Shown piece by piece: positions 18,686-26,288 of a stretch of DNA of 64,000 nucleotides; within the stretch, counting starts at the first letter, position 1, and every line of letters begins with the position of its first letter. Under the pieces are notes generated by a model. The model was not told the origin of the DNA, did not search any database, and was given only the letters and a program-made list of their open reading frames with translations. Where the stretch lies: positions 62,001 to 126,000 of the forward strand of contig CBDFLD010000008.1 of assembly GCA_965249005.1 (NCBI GenBank). The letters run 5' to 3'. Source of the DNA: CBDFLD01 sp965249005 (lineage in GTDB: Bacteria; Acidobacteriota; UBA6911). Both the position numbers and the translations under genes were made by a program.

Positions 18686-20101
18686 ATGCGCTTTCGTATG
18701 GTTGGACTTCTGATGGTGTGGATTGCTTGCACGGGAGGCTGCCGAGCGCTGGGACCCCGTGAGGCATTCTTGGCGACGGGAATCAAAGTTGGAGAAGTGA
18801 CCGAGAGCTCCGCCATCGTTTGGGCACGAGCCACCCGGGAACCGGAACGCAACTCGGAAGGTCTCCGATTGACTGGGAGCCCTCGGGACCCGCTGCCGGA
18901 TGGGGTGGAGGTCGAACAGCTGGAGGGATCCTGTCCGGGGGTTGCAGCCGAGCTCCGCGTCCGCTACGGACTGTCTGATCGGCAAGAGAGCCGCGCGACG
19001 GAATGGGTGGCGGTTGGCGAATCCTCCGATTTCAGCCATCAGTTCCGGCTGCAGGACCTTCGGTCTATGTCGCGATACACGGTCACGGCCGAGGTCCGCG
19101 GTGTAAAGCAAGAGAAGATATCGGACACGAGACAGGGGCAGTTTCGAACCTCGCCCAAGGCCCAGGATCGTCGCCCGCTTCGATTCACAGCAATGACCTG
19201 CCAGCACTACGGGCACCTGGACGATCCGGAGGGATTTCACATCTATCCATCCATGCTCGCTCTAGATCCCGCCTTTTATCTTTCGATCGGGGACAACGTT
19301 TACTACGATGCCGATACTCCCCGAGCCACCAACCCGGGAATCGCCCGACACCACTGGTACCGTATTTTTAGTCTTCCGCGAATTGTGGATTTCTTGTCCC
19401 AGGTGCCCGGTTACTGGCTCAAGGACGATCACGATCTTCTGAGCGATGACTGTTTTCCGGGGATGGACCCGGGAATGATGGCGCCGCTCACGTTCGAGCA
19501 AGGGCAACGCATCTTTCTCGAGCAGGTGCCGATGGGGGATCGAACTTATCGAACGGTTCGCTGGGGTCGAGGGCTTCAGCTCTGGTTGGTCGAGAACCGG
19601 GATTTTCGCTCCCCCAACCCGATGCCCGATGGTCCCGCCAAATCAATCTGGGGAGAACAGCAAAGGCAATGGCTGCAGTCGTCTTTGCTGGAGAGCGATG
19701 CGGATTGGAAAATCCTGGTTTCTCCCAATCCCATGGTCGGGCCCGACAAGCCGAGGAAAGCCGACAATCATGCCAACGCGGCCTTCGCACATGAAGGGAT
19801 GGAGTTCAGTCTCTGGGCCAGGGAAGCACTGGGAGACAATTTTTTCGTGATCTGCGGCGACCGGCACTGGCAGTATTACTCGCGTCATCCGGAAACCGGT
19901 CTGCGAGAGTTCTCTTGTGGTCCTGCCAGTGATGTTCATGCGGTAGGCAGTCCAGGGGAAAACGAGGACTATCACCTCTTTCACCGCATGAAGGGTGGAT
20001 TTCTTTCCGTGGAGCTGGGCTGGAAGGGTGAAGACTCCAGTCTGACGTTTCGCTTCCACGATGTATCGGGAAACGAGGTCTATTCGTTCGTCGCGGGATG
20101 A
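18686..20101 (+). CDS. PhoD-like metallophosphatase (alkaline phosphatase D family)
   Basis: A 471-residue exported enzyme. The N-terminus is hydrophobic with a cysteine cluster (ACTGGC) that may be a lipoprotein signal, although the lipobox is not a perfect match. A Fn3-like PhoD N-terminal domain follows (ATGIKVGEVTESSAIVWARA), then the metallophosphatase core: FTAMTCQHYGH, YLSIGDNVYYD, WLKDDHD and ICGDRHWQYYS, which hold the usual Asp, Asn and His metal ligands. The family cleaves phosphomono- or diesters in the periplasm. It sits 57 bases after the P450 gene on the same strand. Nothing truncated or frameshifted was seen. Confidence 0.88.
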   Translation: MRFRMVGLLMVWIACTGGCRALGPREAFLATGIKVGEVTESSAIVWARATREPERNSEGLRLTGSPRDPLPDGVEVEQLEGSCPGVAAELRVRYGLSDRQESRATEWVAVGESSDFSHQFRLQDLRSMSRYTVTAEVRGVKQEKISDTRQGQFRTSPKAQDRRPLRFTAMTCQHYGHLDDPEGFHIYPSMLALDPAFYLSIGDNVYYDADTPRATNPGIARHHWYRIFSLPRIVDFLSQVPGYWLKDDHDLLSDDCFPGMDPGMMAPLTFEQGQRIFLEQVPMGDRTYRTVRWGRGLQLWLVENRDFRSPNPMPDGPAKSIWGEQQRQWLQSSLLESDADWKILVSPNPMVGPDKPRKADNHANAAFAHEGMEFSLWAREALGDNFFVICGDRHWQYYSRHPETGLREFSCGPASDVHAVGSPGENEDYHLFHRMKGGFLSVELGWKGEDSSLTFRFHDVSGNEVYSFVAG

Positions 20102-20132
20102 GCCTGTTCAGAACAGATCATATTCTCCGGGC

Positions 20133-21872
20133 GTGAACAAGGAGCATATCCTGGGCACGAACAACCTCACGTCTAGAACAAAAACGCTTACATCTTTGCT
20201 TTTGTTGGCCGTGGCCGTGGCGCTCAGCCTCTTGCTGTTGTTCGTTTTATTCCAACGGAATCCGCTCCCGGGCAACCAAGATGAGTATTTACCTCTGCTC
20301 TCCCTGAGCTGCCTGACCAAGCCGAGCGAGAACCAATCCGACCTATGCGCGGCCTACTCTCGGCCGTTCTTCGGCCGAACGTTTCCGGTTCTCTCATATC
20401 CCTATGTCGGCTCACTGAAGGGATGGCTCTATTATCTATGCCGCCTCTCCGCCGAAGTCCCGACCTACAGGACATTCAATGCCGTCCTTCTAGGGCTGTT
20501 CATCATTTTCGCCGTGTGGGTGGCGTACCGGTTCGGGAACGGAGCGCCGCTCTGCGCGACAATTGCCGCAGCGCTCCTACTGACGGACATTTCCCTGCTC
20601 GCTCTAGGAGGCACCGACGAGGGGCCCATCCTCTTGACGCTCCTCTTCGGTTGCGCCTTTGTCTTCATCTGCCTCCCCGACAACAAGGTCAGCCTATTGC
20701 CGCCGGTTGCCGCCGCCGTCATCGCATTCCTTGGGTGTTGGGATCGCTTGAATTTCTTGTGGTTTGTGGGCGCGGGGCTCGCGGCTTCATGGCTCGTGGC
20801 ACCGGTAACGGGAAGACGAGCCCTCTGGCGAGCCGGCCTGACGACCGTGGGTGCAGGCGCGGGGCTGCTGGCAGCATTCACCCTCATTCCTGGACACAGC
20901 CAGAGAGCGTTGGAAGGCATGTCCGGCTCCATCCCTCTTCACCAATTCGATACGCTGTGGGCGCACGCCGTCATGTTATTTGGCCTGCTCGATCCCTTCT
21001 CGGCTTACCACCGGTACGTTGATGTGAGCTCGCCAACCGCTCCAATCCTCTACCAGACATATTCAGGCGTACTCATGCTCCTCTTCGCCGCAACGCTCAT
21101 CCGTAGCTTGATCGCCGTCATCAGAAAACCTTCCGGAACGCAGCCCCTTGAGCGGGCAGTTCTTTTGCTGTCGCTCTTCACGGCCGCCCTCATCGCATTT
21201 ACGATCAAAACCGCCGACGCATGGTCCTCGCACCACACGATCCTGGTCAAACCCTTCATCCATCTGAGTGTGGCGTTAGCGGTCGTAGACCTGAGCAACA
21301 AATGGCGCGGCTGCCTCGGACACGTGGGGGTGGCGGCAGGTGTCCTCGTGCTTGGCGGGTTCTATGGACTCACGGGCCTGAAAGGCTACACCGAAGCTCG
21401 CGTAGCACCGCCCATTGGGGGAGAATATGACGTGAGCTGGAATGCAATCCGCGCTGTGAAGCACGCGTTCCGAGCCGACGTCGAAACCGTGTACGTGCTG
21501 GACTGGGGTGCCTTCTACCCGGGCGTCGCCATGTCTCCCCCACAGCAGCGGTGGGACATGGCCGATGTCAGTGAACAACGTGATCTTCGCCTGCTGCGGG
21601 GATCCCGACGGGGCACCGATTTCGGGCTCCTATTCAAGGAGCGCGGCGCCCATGCGTGGCTGCTCACGATGGACTGGCCGGAGTGGATCGACCGATTGGA
21701 GCAAACCTCGTTCTCTCGCGCATCCGGGGAGTCTTGGGTTTTTCTGCGGCTCAACACGGCTAGCGGAATCGAGAGGAGATACGGCCTCAGCGCCCGGGAG
21801 ATCGTGCCTACGAACCAGATCGGCAACGGTTCATTCACTCATGGCACCCAATCCTGGACACACGAAAAGTAT
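20133..21872 (+). pseudogene. Membrane glycosyltransferase-like (GT-C) protein, 5' part cut by IS1595-type element
   Basis: This part encodes about 580 residues. An N-terminal membrane segment is followed by a first loop with an acidic pair (GNQDEYLPLL) and then about ten further hydrophobic segments, as in PMT/ArnT-like GT-C transferases that use lipid-linked sugars. The last 150 residues are soluble and lead into a beta-sandwich that continues beyond the element (FTHGTQSWTHEKY). The start is uncertain: GTG at 20133, or ATG at 20061 overlapping the phosphatase gene; neither has a strong ribosome site. The insertion falls after AAAAGTAT. Joined to 23873-24355, the frame is restored to 740 residues. 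The donor and acceptor are unknown. Confidence 0.75.
21865..21872. repeat. 8-base target-site duplication of the IS1595-type element
   Basis: AAAAGTAT at 21865-21872 is repeated exactly at 23865-23872, directly outside the terminal inverted repeats. Eight bases is the usual duplication for IS1595 elements. The two copies are 2000 bases apart. Confidence 0.92.
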
Positions 21873-21890
21873 GGGGATTATAAACGTTAC

Positions 21891-21919
21891 TTGACATTCT
21901 TGTCTCCAATCGCTATATT
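21891..21919 (+). promoter_or_regulatory. Transposase promoter of the IS1595-type element
   Basis: A near-perfect sigma-70 promoter: TTGACA at 21891-21896, a 17-base spacer, and TATATT at 21914-21919, 26 bases before the transposase ATG. The first five bases of the -35 box are the last five of the left terminal repeat, so binding of transposase to its own end would probably block transcription. The right end has the TTGAC but not the rest of the promoter. Confidence 0.7.
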
Positions 21920-21945
21920 GCAGTCAGAGGCAACGGAGACTGGAT

Positions 21946-22920
21946 ATGGCGAAGAAAGCACCCGGAAAGAGCCACCGCAAAGGGCTTACCCTGGTCCAGA
22001 TGATGGACATGTTCCCGACCGACGAAGCCGCGACGGAGTGGTTCGAGAATTGCGTTTGGCCCAGCGGCGAGCGCTGCTGCGGAAAGTGCGGATCGCTTCG
22101 CACGCGCGAGGTTCCGAACGCGAAGCCGATGCCCTATTGGTGCACGGACTGCCGGTCCTATTTCAGCGTCCGCACCGGTACGCCGATGGCGCGGTCGAAC
22201 ATTCCCATGCAGAAATGGGCGATTGGTATCTATCTGTGCCTGACCAGCCTGAAGTCGGTTTCGTCCATGAAGCTTCACCGCGACCTTGGAATCAGCCAGC
22301 GCAGTGCATGGTTCATGATGCACCGTATCCGCGAGGCGTGGGCCGGGAACGGCGAAGGCCCGTTCGATGGCCCGGTGGAGTTCGATGAGACCTACATGGG
22401 CGGGAAGCGCAAGAACAAGTCGAACGCCGAGCGGAAGGCGGCGCAGGGGCGCGGCCCGGTGGACATGACGGTGGTGGTCGGCGCGAAGGACCGGGCGACC
22501 AACAAGGTCAACGCCAGGGTCGTGACTTCCACCGATGCGCCTACGCTGCAAGGCTTCATCGCCGACAATGCCGAGCCGGACGCGGTGGTCTACACCGACG
22601 ACGCAGCGGCCTACGAGGGCATCCCCAACCCGCATGAGACGGTCAAGCACTCGGTCAGCGAGTACGTCAACGGGATGGCCCACACCAACGGGATCGAGAG
22701 CTTCTGGTCGATGCTCAAGCGCGCTCATAAGGGTATCTTCCACAAGATCAGCCCGAAGCACTTGCAGCGATACGTGAACGAGTTTGCCGGGAAGCACAAC
22801 ATCCGGGAGTCAGACACGCTTGCCCAGATGCGGGATACCGTCGCCCGGATGGTCGGTCGCAACCTCCTTCTCCGCAACCTCGTTGCGTGCAACGGGCTTG
22901 ACTCCGGGGCGCGGTCGTAG
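21946..22920 (+). CDS. IS1595-family (ISXO2-like) transposase
   Basis: A 324-residue transposase. The N-terminal zinc ribbon has the cysteine pairs CCGKCG and CTDC (about residues 45-75), ending in YFSVRTGTPM. The ISXO2-like DDE domain has FDETYMGGKRKN (first Asp), VVYTDDAAAYEGI (second Asp) and HTNGIESFWSMLKR, with the third acidic residue or its substitute, followed by FHKISPKHLQRY. The ATG at 21946 has GGAGA upstream, and a strong promoter lies within the left end. The gene is intact and fits the family length. Confidence 0.95.
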   Translation: MAKKAPGKSHRKGLTLVQMMDMFPTDEAATEWFENCVWPSGERCCGKCGSLRTREVPNAKPMPYWCTDCRSYFSVRTGTPMARSNIPMQKWAIGIYLCLTSLKSVSSMKLHRDLGISQRSAWFMMHRIREAWAGNGEGPFDGPVEFDETYMGGKRKNKSNAERKAAQGRGPVDMTVVVGAKDRATNKVNARVVTSTDAPTLQGFIADNAEPDAVVYTDDAAAYEGIPNPHETVKHSVSEYVNGMAHTNGIESFWSMLKRAHKGIFHKISPKHLQRYVNEFAGKHNIRESDTLAQMRDTVARMVGRNLLLRNLVACNGLDSGARS

Positions 22921-23011
22921 CGGGTTGAACAGTAGGGCGCGGGCCAGCTTCTCCGGCGTCGCGCCCGCCAGGTCACGCTTGGGATCGAGCATGGGGACAC
23001 CACGAGTCATG

Positions 23012-23341
23012 TCAAATTCCTCTCCGCCTCTCCTGGGTGGCGATCAAGTCATTGACCAAGTTGAAGGTGGTCTCAAAGTCCTTGATCGGATAGTCCGTCG
23101 TCTTTACCGCTCGACTGAAAAGGTCCGGGAACACTGCACGAAACTTCCCTTTGGACACTTCTATTTTTCGGCACGGGTCCCATGCCGTCCAGTATTTGAG
23201 GCACTGCGTTTCCGTCCCGAATATCTGCCCGTGGGGGCCGCAGATCAAAGCGTGGGTGATCCTCTTCCTAGCGCCGTTCACCTCTTTGGCCTTGGCGATC
23301 TGCTCCGCACTAAGCGTCACAAGTGTCAGGTCATATTTCAT
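23012..23341 (-). CDS. Passenger protein of the IS1595-type element, unknown function
   Basis: A 109-residue, basic, soluble protein that I do not recognise. It reads MKYDLTLVTLSAEQIAKAKE, then a segment with CGPHGQIFGTETQCL, and a C-terminal stretch rich in Phe, Asp and Thr. The start is the ATG at 23341, whose bases overlap the stop of the gene upstream (ATGA), so the two passengers are translationally coupled. A longer frame upstream of this ATG would lie within the other gene and is unlikely. No membrane segment or known catalytic motif is visible. It travels with the element and converges on the transposase gene. Confidence 0.65.
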   Translation of the reverse strand: MKYDLTLVTLSAEQIAKAKEVNGARKRITHALICGPHGQIFGTETQCLKYWTAWDPCRKIEVSKGKFRAVFPDLFSRAVKTTDYPIKDFETTFNLVNDLIATQERRRGI

Positions 23342-23811
23342 TGCAGATCTCCGCGATGTTGGACTAGGAACCGGGCGGCGTTGTGTTCGAGCCATTGCCG
23401 AAGCAGAACCCCGTTGTATTCGTATTCACCGAGCTTTGCTCCCGGAGTTTCTCCGAACCGATCCAAGAGGTCCTTTCTGACTGTCAATTGTATTGAGGCT
23501 GGCATGACCACTGTGGCCGGAGATATGTAGCGATCTATAAGAGCACCCGCGTTCAAATAGCTGAGGGCAATCGGCTCAGATTCGTTTGTGTTTCGTCTGG
23601 CTCGCCGATTCTTGATAATTTCCCATAGCTGGTTTAGCGTCAAAGCGGAGAACGCGCCAAGGGCAAGCCATCCGATAGGGTCGGGAACCATGACTACAAG
23701 ATCCGTCCATGTGTCCCAATCGTCGGGGATCCCAGCCAACCCGACGACCCGCTCGACAAGCCAGAAAGCTGTGAGCACGGAGTAGACGCCGGTTTTGTGA
23801 AGGGTGCGCAT
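23338..23811 (-). CDS. Passenger protein of the IS1595-type element, with membrane segments, unknown function
   Basis: A 157-residue protein with two hydrophobic stretches near the N-terminus (YSVLTAFWLVERVVGLAG and VMVPDPIGWLALGAFSALTL), then a basic patch (KNRRARRN) and a soluble C-terminal half. A membrane anchor with a cytoplasmic domain is the simplest reading. I recognise no family. It begins 31 bases inside the right terminal repeat of the element and overlaps the next passenger by four bases. Its role could be unrelated to transposition, such as a selfish or host-benefit cargo; that is speculation. Confidence 0.65.
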   Translation of the reverse strand: MRTLHKTGVYSVLTAFWLVERVVGLAGIPDDWDTWTDLVVMVPDPIGWLALGAFSALTLNQLWEIIKNRRARRNTNESEPIALSYLNAGALIDRYISPATVVMPASIQLTVRKDLLDRFGETPGAKLGEYEYNGVLLRQWLEHNAARFLVQHRGDLQ

Positions 23812-23864
23812 TCGCCGATTCTGCCCCTGTTCGCGCCGCCCGTCAAGTAGCGTTTATAATCCCC

Positions 23865-24355
23865 AAAAGTATGACTCCACTCCTGGAGCCGCCACTTTGA
23901 CACCGGATGCACATGTCGCCTTCTCGGGCGCGCGATCGATGCGACTGACTCACGCCCAGGATGCAGACTCACGTGTTGTCCAGCACGTCCGACTGCTCCC
24001 AAGGACATCGTACAGGTTCTCGACATACTGTCGCACCGAGAACGTGGGGTTGCTCAGCAAGGGTGCTCACCTCTGTCTCATGGACAACCCAGTTGAATCC
24101 AACGAACTTCGGGGCACAAGGGACTGGACACTACTGCGGTTTTACGTCCTAAACGGCACCGACGCGCCCCTCGAGGTCACGGTGGCCGCCAGGCTGGGCA
24201 CATACGGACAGATGAACACAGGACAAGCCTGGTTCGATGACATCGAGGTCGTTGCCGAACAAAGAAACCGTCGAGACATCCCTTTGTTTGTTTTGCCTCC
24301 GGAGTCGACGTTGCACGATGCACCCCGGAAGGGCATACCCGCGAGCTCCCGGTAA
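23865..24355 (+). pseudogene. Membrane glycosyltransferase-like protein, 3' end after the IS1595-type element
   Basis: The C-terminal 160 residues of the interrupted gene, continuing in frame from the second target copy (GAA AAG TAT GAC TCC). The sequence has the alternating strands of a carbohydrate-binding-module-like beta-sandwich: AATLTPDAHVAFSGARSMRL, VVQHVRLLPRTSYRFSTYC, and AWFDDIEVVAEQ near the end. Fused to a GT-C transferase it could bind the acceptor glycan or protein. Without the 5' part it has no proper start and is probably silent. Confidence 0.75.
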
Positions 24356-24414
24356 TAAATCCGTCTAGCGCTGGGTCTTCTACTACGTATACTACGAATA
24401 TGGGGTTCGGGGCG

Positions 24415-25923
24415 TCACCGCCTTTCGAGATCGAACTCCACCACATACTCCGCTTGACCCGTGAACTGCTGAAGTTGATCGCGAGGCACGGAATCAAGTT
24501 CAGCCAGGATATCGAGATGGGCTCGGACGCATTCCTCCAGCCTCCCGGAGACGAAGGTGTCCACCGTATCGGAGCTCGAGTGATAGAACTGCACCGGACT
24601 CATGAGTCCGGCCGCTGCGAACAAATTGCAGCTGATATGAAGGTCGCTCCCGCAGGCCAGCAAATACCACTCCGAGCTCAGAGACCCCAGTGGAGCCATC
24701 TCGAATCGATTGGTATCGATGACGTTTCGATAGGCGCCCAGCAAAGTCTGATTCTCGCGAGTCGTGATCAGGAATCGCGGTTGCTCCTGCTCCGTCTTGA
24801 CCATCCCTACGCCCTGGCGCTCGTAGACGCTGGCCGCGAGATGATCCAGCAAGATCCCGTAGGCCACCTGCGGTAGTCTTTCCTTGTATCGCCAAACGAG
24901 CTCGCGCATTCCAATCGAGCCATCGTGGTGCGCTCCGACGCCCGCGACGAGGTAGGATTTGTTTCGATGCTCTGCGGGGATGCTGGAAAGCGCCCCCACG
25001 AGGCCCACGAGCCCCGCGACTCCGGTTCCGTTGTCGATCGCTCCGTCGAAATATCCGTCCGTATGCCCGACGATGAAGACCCAGTCGTCGGTGATCCCAG
25101 GGATTCGAGCCTCGACATTCCATGACTCGGTGTGGAGCTGCGGGTCGTAGGTCATTCGAATAGTGCACTGGGCGTCTTCGTTGAGGGCCGAAACCAGGTC
25201 CGAGGCCTCCTCGACGCTCAACGAAAAGGACGGTATGCGCCGGTCGGTTTCGTTCGATAGCACGAGCCCCGCCATGGGAGAACCCAGCTGGGGAACGATT
25301 TGTAGATCGCCGGGAAGCAAACCTCCAAAAATCAGAGCCACGGCCCCGCCGGCTACAGCCAAATCGAAGGCTTCTGCGGGGCCGGTGTTTCTCTCGAGCG
25401 GTTGGTCTGGATCGTATCGATGAACGAACACGATCTTGCCGTGGACGTCGATTTCGGCAAAGTTCTCTTTCTCGCCTTTGCCCACAAAAACGATTGGAGC
25501 TCGAATCGAGACATCCCTCGGAACGTAGGTTTTCTCGTTGCGCACGGCCATGGCGGACCCTAGTGATCGCTGCATCCCCGCCGAGTCCACCGTGAGGGTC
25601 CATTTTTTGGGACGGGCGATCTGAACGGGCACCGGCGTGATCTCGACGTCCTCCGCCCCCGCGTTTCCGAACTCTTCGGCCAGAAACTCAGCAGTTTCTC
25701 TGTCTTCCGGTGTCCCGGTGATCCGGCCCCAGTACTGCGTTCTGGAGCGGCTTTTTCGTGAGATGGTGACCAGTTCTTCGACGACTCGTTGTAGCTCGGC
25801 CGAAACGATCTGGTTCCTGGCGCCGGCCCAGCTGATCTCCGCATGTTCGGTTGGATTGCAGGCCGTCACAACGGAAAGAGATAGCAGGACAATCAGATGT
25901 CTGAAACGCAGGATTCTGTTCAT
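24415..25923 (-). CDS. M28-like lipoprotein peptidase with altered catalytic residues
   Basis: A 502-residue lipoprotein (lipobox VTAC) with a PA-like inserted domain (about residues 130-240) and an M28 fold. The first metal ligands are present (VGHTDGYFDG, His about 287, and GAIDNGTG). The Glu pair that supplies the general base and a zinc ligand is replaced by two histidines in VGAHHDGSIG (332-333). Later ligands are kept in LLDHLAA and YHSSSDTVD. It may be a catalytically changed or non-peptidase member. It starts at the ATGA overlap with the stop of the DUF3604 gene, so it belongs to the operon aminotransferase, DUF3604, M28. Substrates are unknown. Confidence 0.8.
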   Translation of the reverse strand: MNRILRFRHLIVLLSLSVVTACNPTEHAEISWAGARNQIVSAELQRVVEELVTISRKSRSRTQYWGRITGTPEDRETAEFLAEEFGNAGAEDVEITPVPVQIARPKKWTLTVDSAGMQRSLGSAMAVRNEKTYVPRDVSIRAPIVFVGKGEKENFAEIDVHGKIVFVHRYDPDQPLERNTGPAEAFDLAVAGGAVALIFGGLLPGDLQIVPQLGSPMAGLVLSNETDRRIPSFSLSVEEASDLVSALNEDAQCTIRMTYDPQLHTESWNVEARIPGITDDWVFIVGHTDGYFDGAIDNGTGVAGLVGLVGALSSIPAEHRNKSYLVAGVGAHHDGSIGMRELVWRYKERLPQVAYGILLDHLAASVYERQGVGMVKTEQEQPRFLITTRENQTLLGAYRNVIDTNRFEMAPLGSLSSEWYLLACGSDLHISCNLFAAAGLMSPVQFYHSSSDTVDTFVSGRLEECVRAHLDILAELDSVPRDQLQQFTGQAEYVVEFDLERR

Positions 25924-26288
25924 TGGCTCGCAACCCCTGAATCATTGTCGTTGGAAGTTTGTCCGACCCAGACGGGGCTGGACCACGCGATTCCACCGTC
26001 CAACTGTTCTGCCCGAACGTAATAGTTGTCACCCGGTGAGGGATCTTCGATATCCATGAATTCGAATCCCTGATCCTTCGGCGCATCCGACCGTATCCAG
26101 CGCGCGGTGACGACATCAGGATGGCGTCCATCGGAGAAGGGAAGCGTGATTGTCCCGCGGTGCATGTCTCTAAGCTCGATCTCAGCGGACCCAGGCAGCG
26201 AGACTATTCCCACACTCGGGAATCCCTGCTTCGTCAATCGGCGGTAGAACTCGAGTATCGGCCTTCGAGCGCGCGCGAGCTTCAACAC
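25920..26288 (-). pseudogene. C-terminal end of the frameshifted DUF3604 gene
   Basis: This short frame encodes the last 120 residues of the DUF3604 protein read from 28530. Its end (NYYVRAEQLDGGIAWSSPVW) closely matches the ends of the other DUF3604 proteins in this window (HYYYVRVEQEDGNVAWSSPI), so it belongs to the same protein rather than being a separate gene. The frame can be followed upstream as QIAPDARIVLKLARA, meeting the other frame around 26300-26320. One extra base there would explain the break. The stop overlaps the M28 start (ATGA). Confidence 0.75.

Larger units (their letters stand above)
21873..23864 (+). mobile_element. IS1595-family element with two passenger genes, 1992 bp
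   Basis: The ends are 23-base inverted repeats starting GGGGATTATAAACG and differing at one position (21873-21895 and 23842-23864). An exact 8-base duplication flanks them. Inside are an IS1595/ISXO2-type transposase reading right and two overlapping genes of unknown function reading left, so transposase and passengers converge. The element interrupts a membrane glycosyltransferase-like gene. With perfect flanks and an intact transposase, the insertion looks recent. Passenger genes are known in this family, but I do not recognise these two. Confidence 0.93.

Noticed and set aside
22384..22388. Tail of the glycosyltransferase frame continuing through the IS1595 transposase
   Set aside because: The frame stays open past the insertion point at 21872 by chance; the real C-terminus resumes after the element at 23873.
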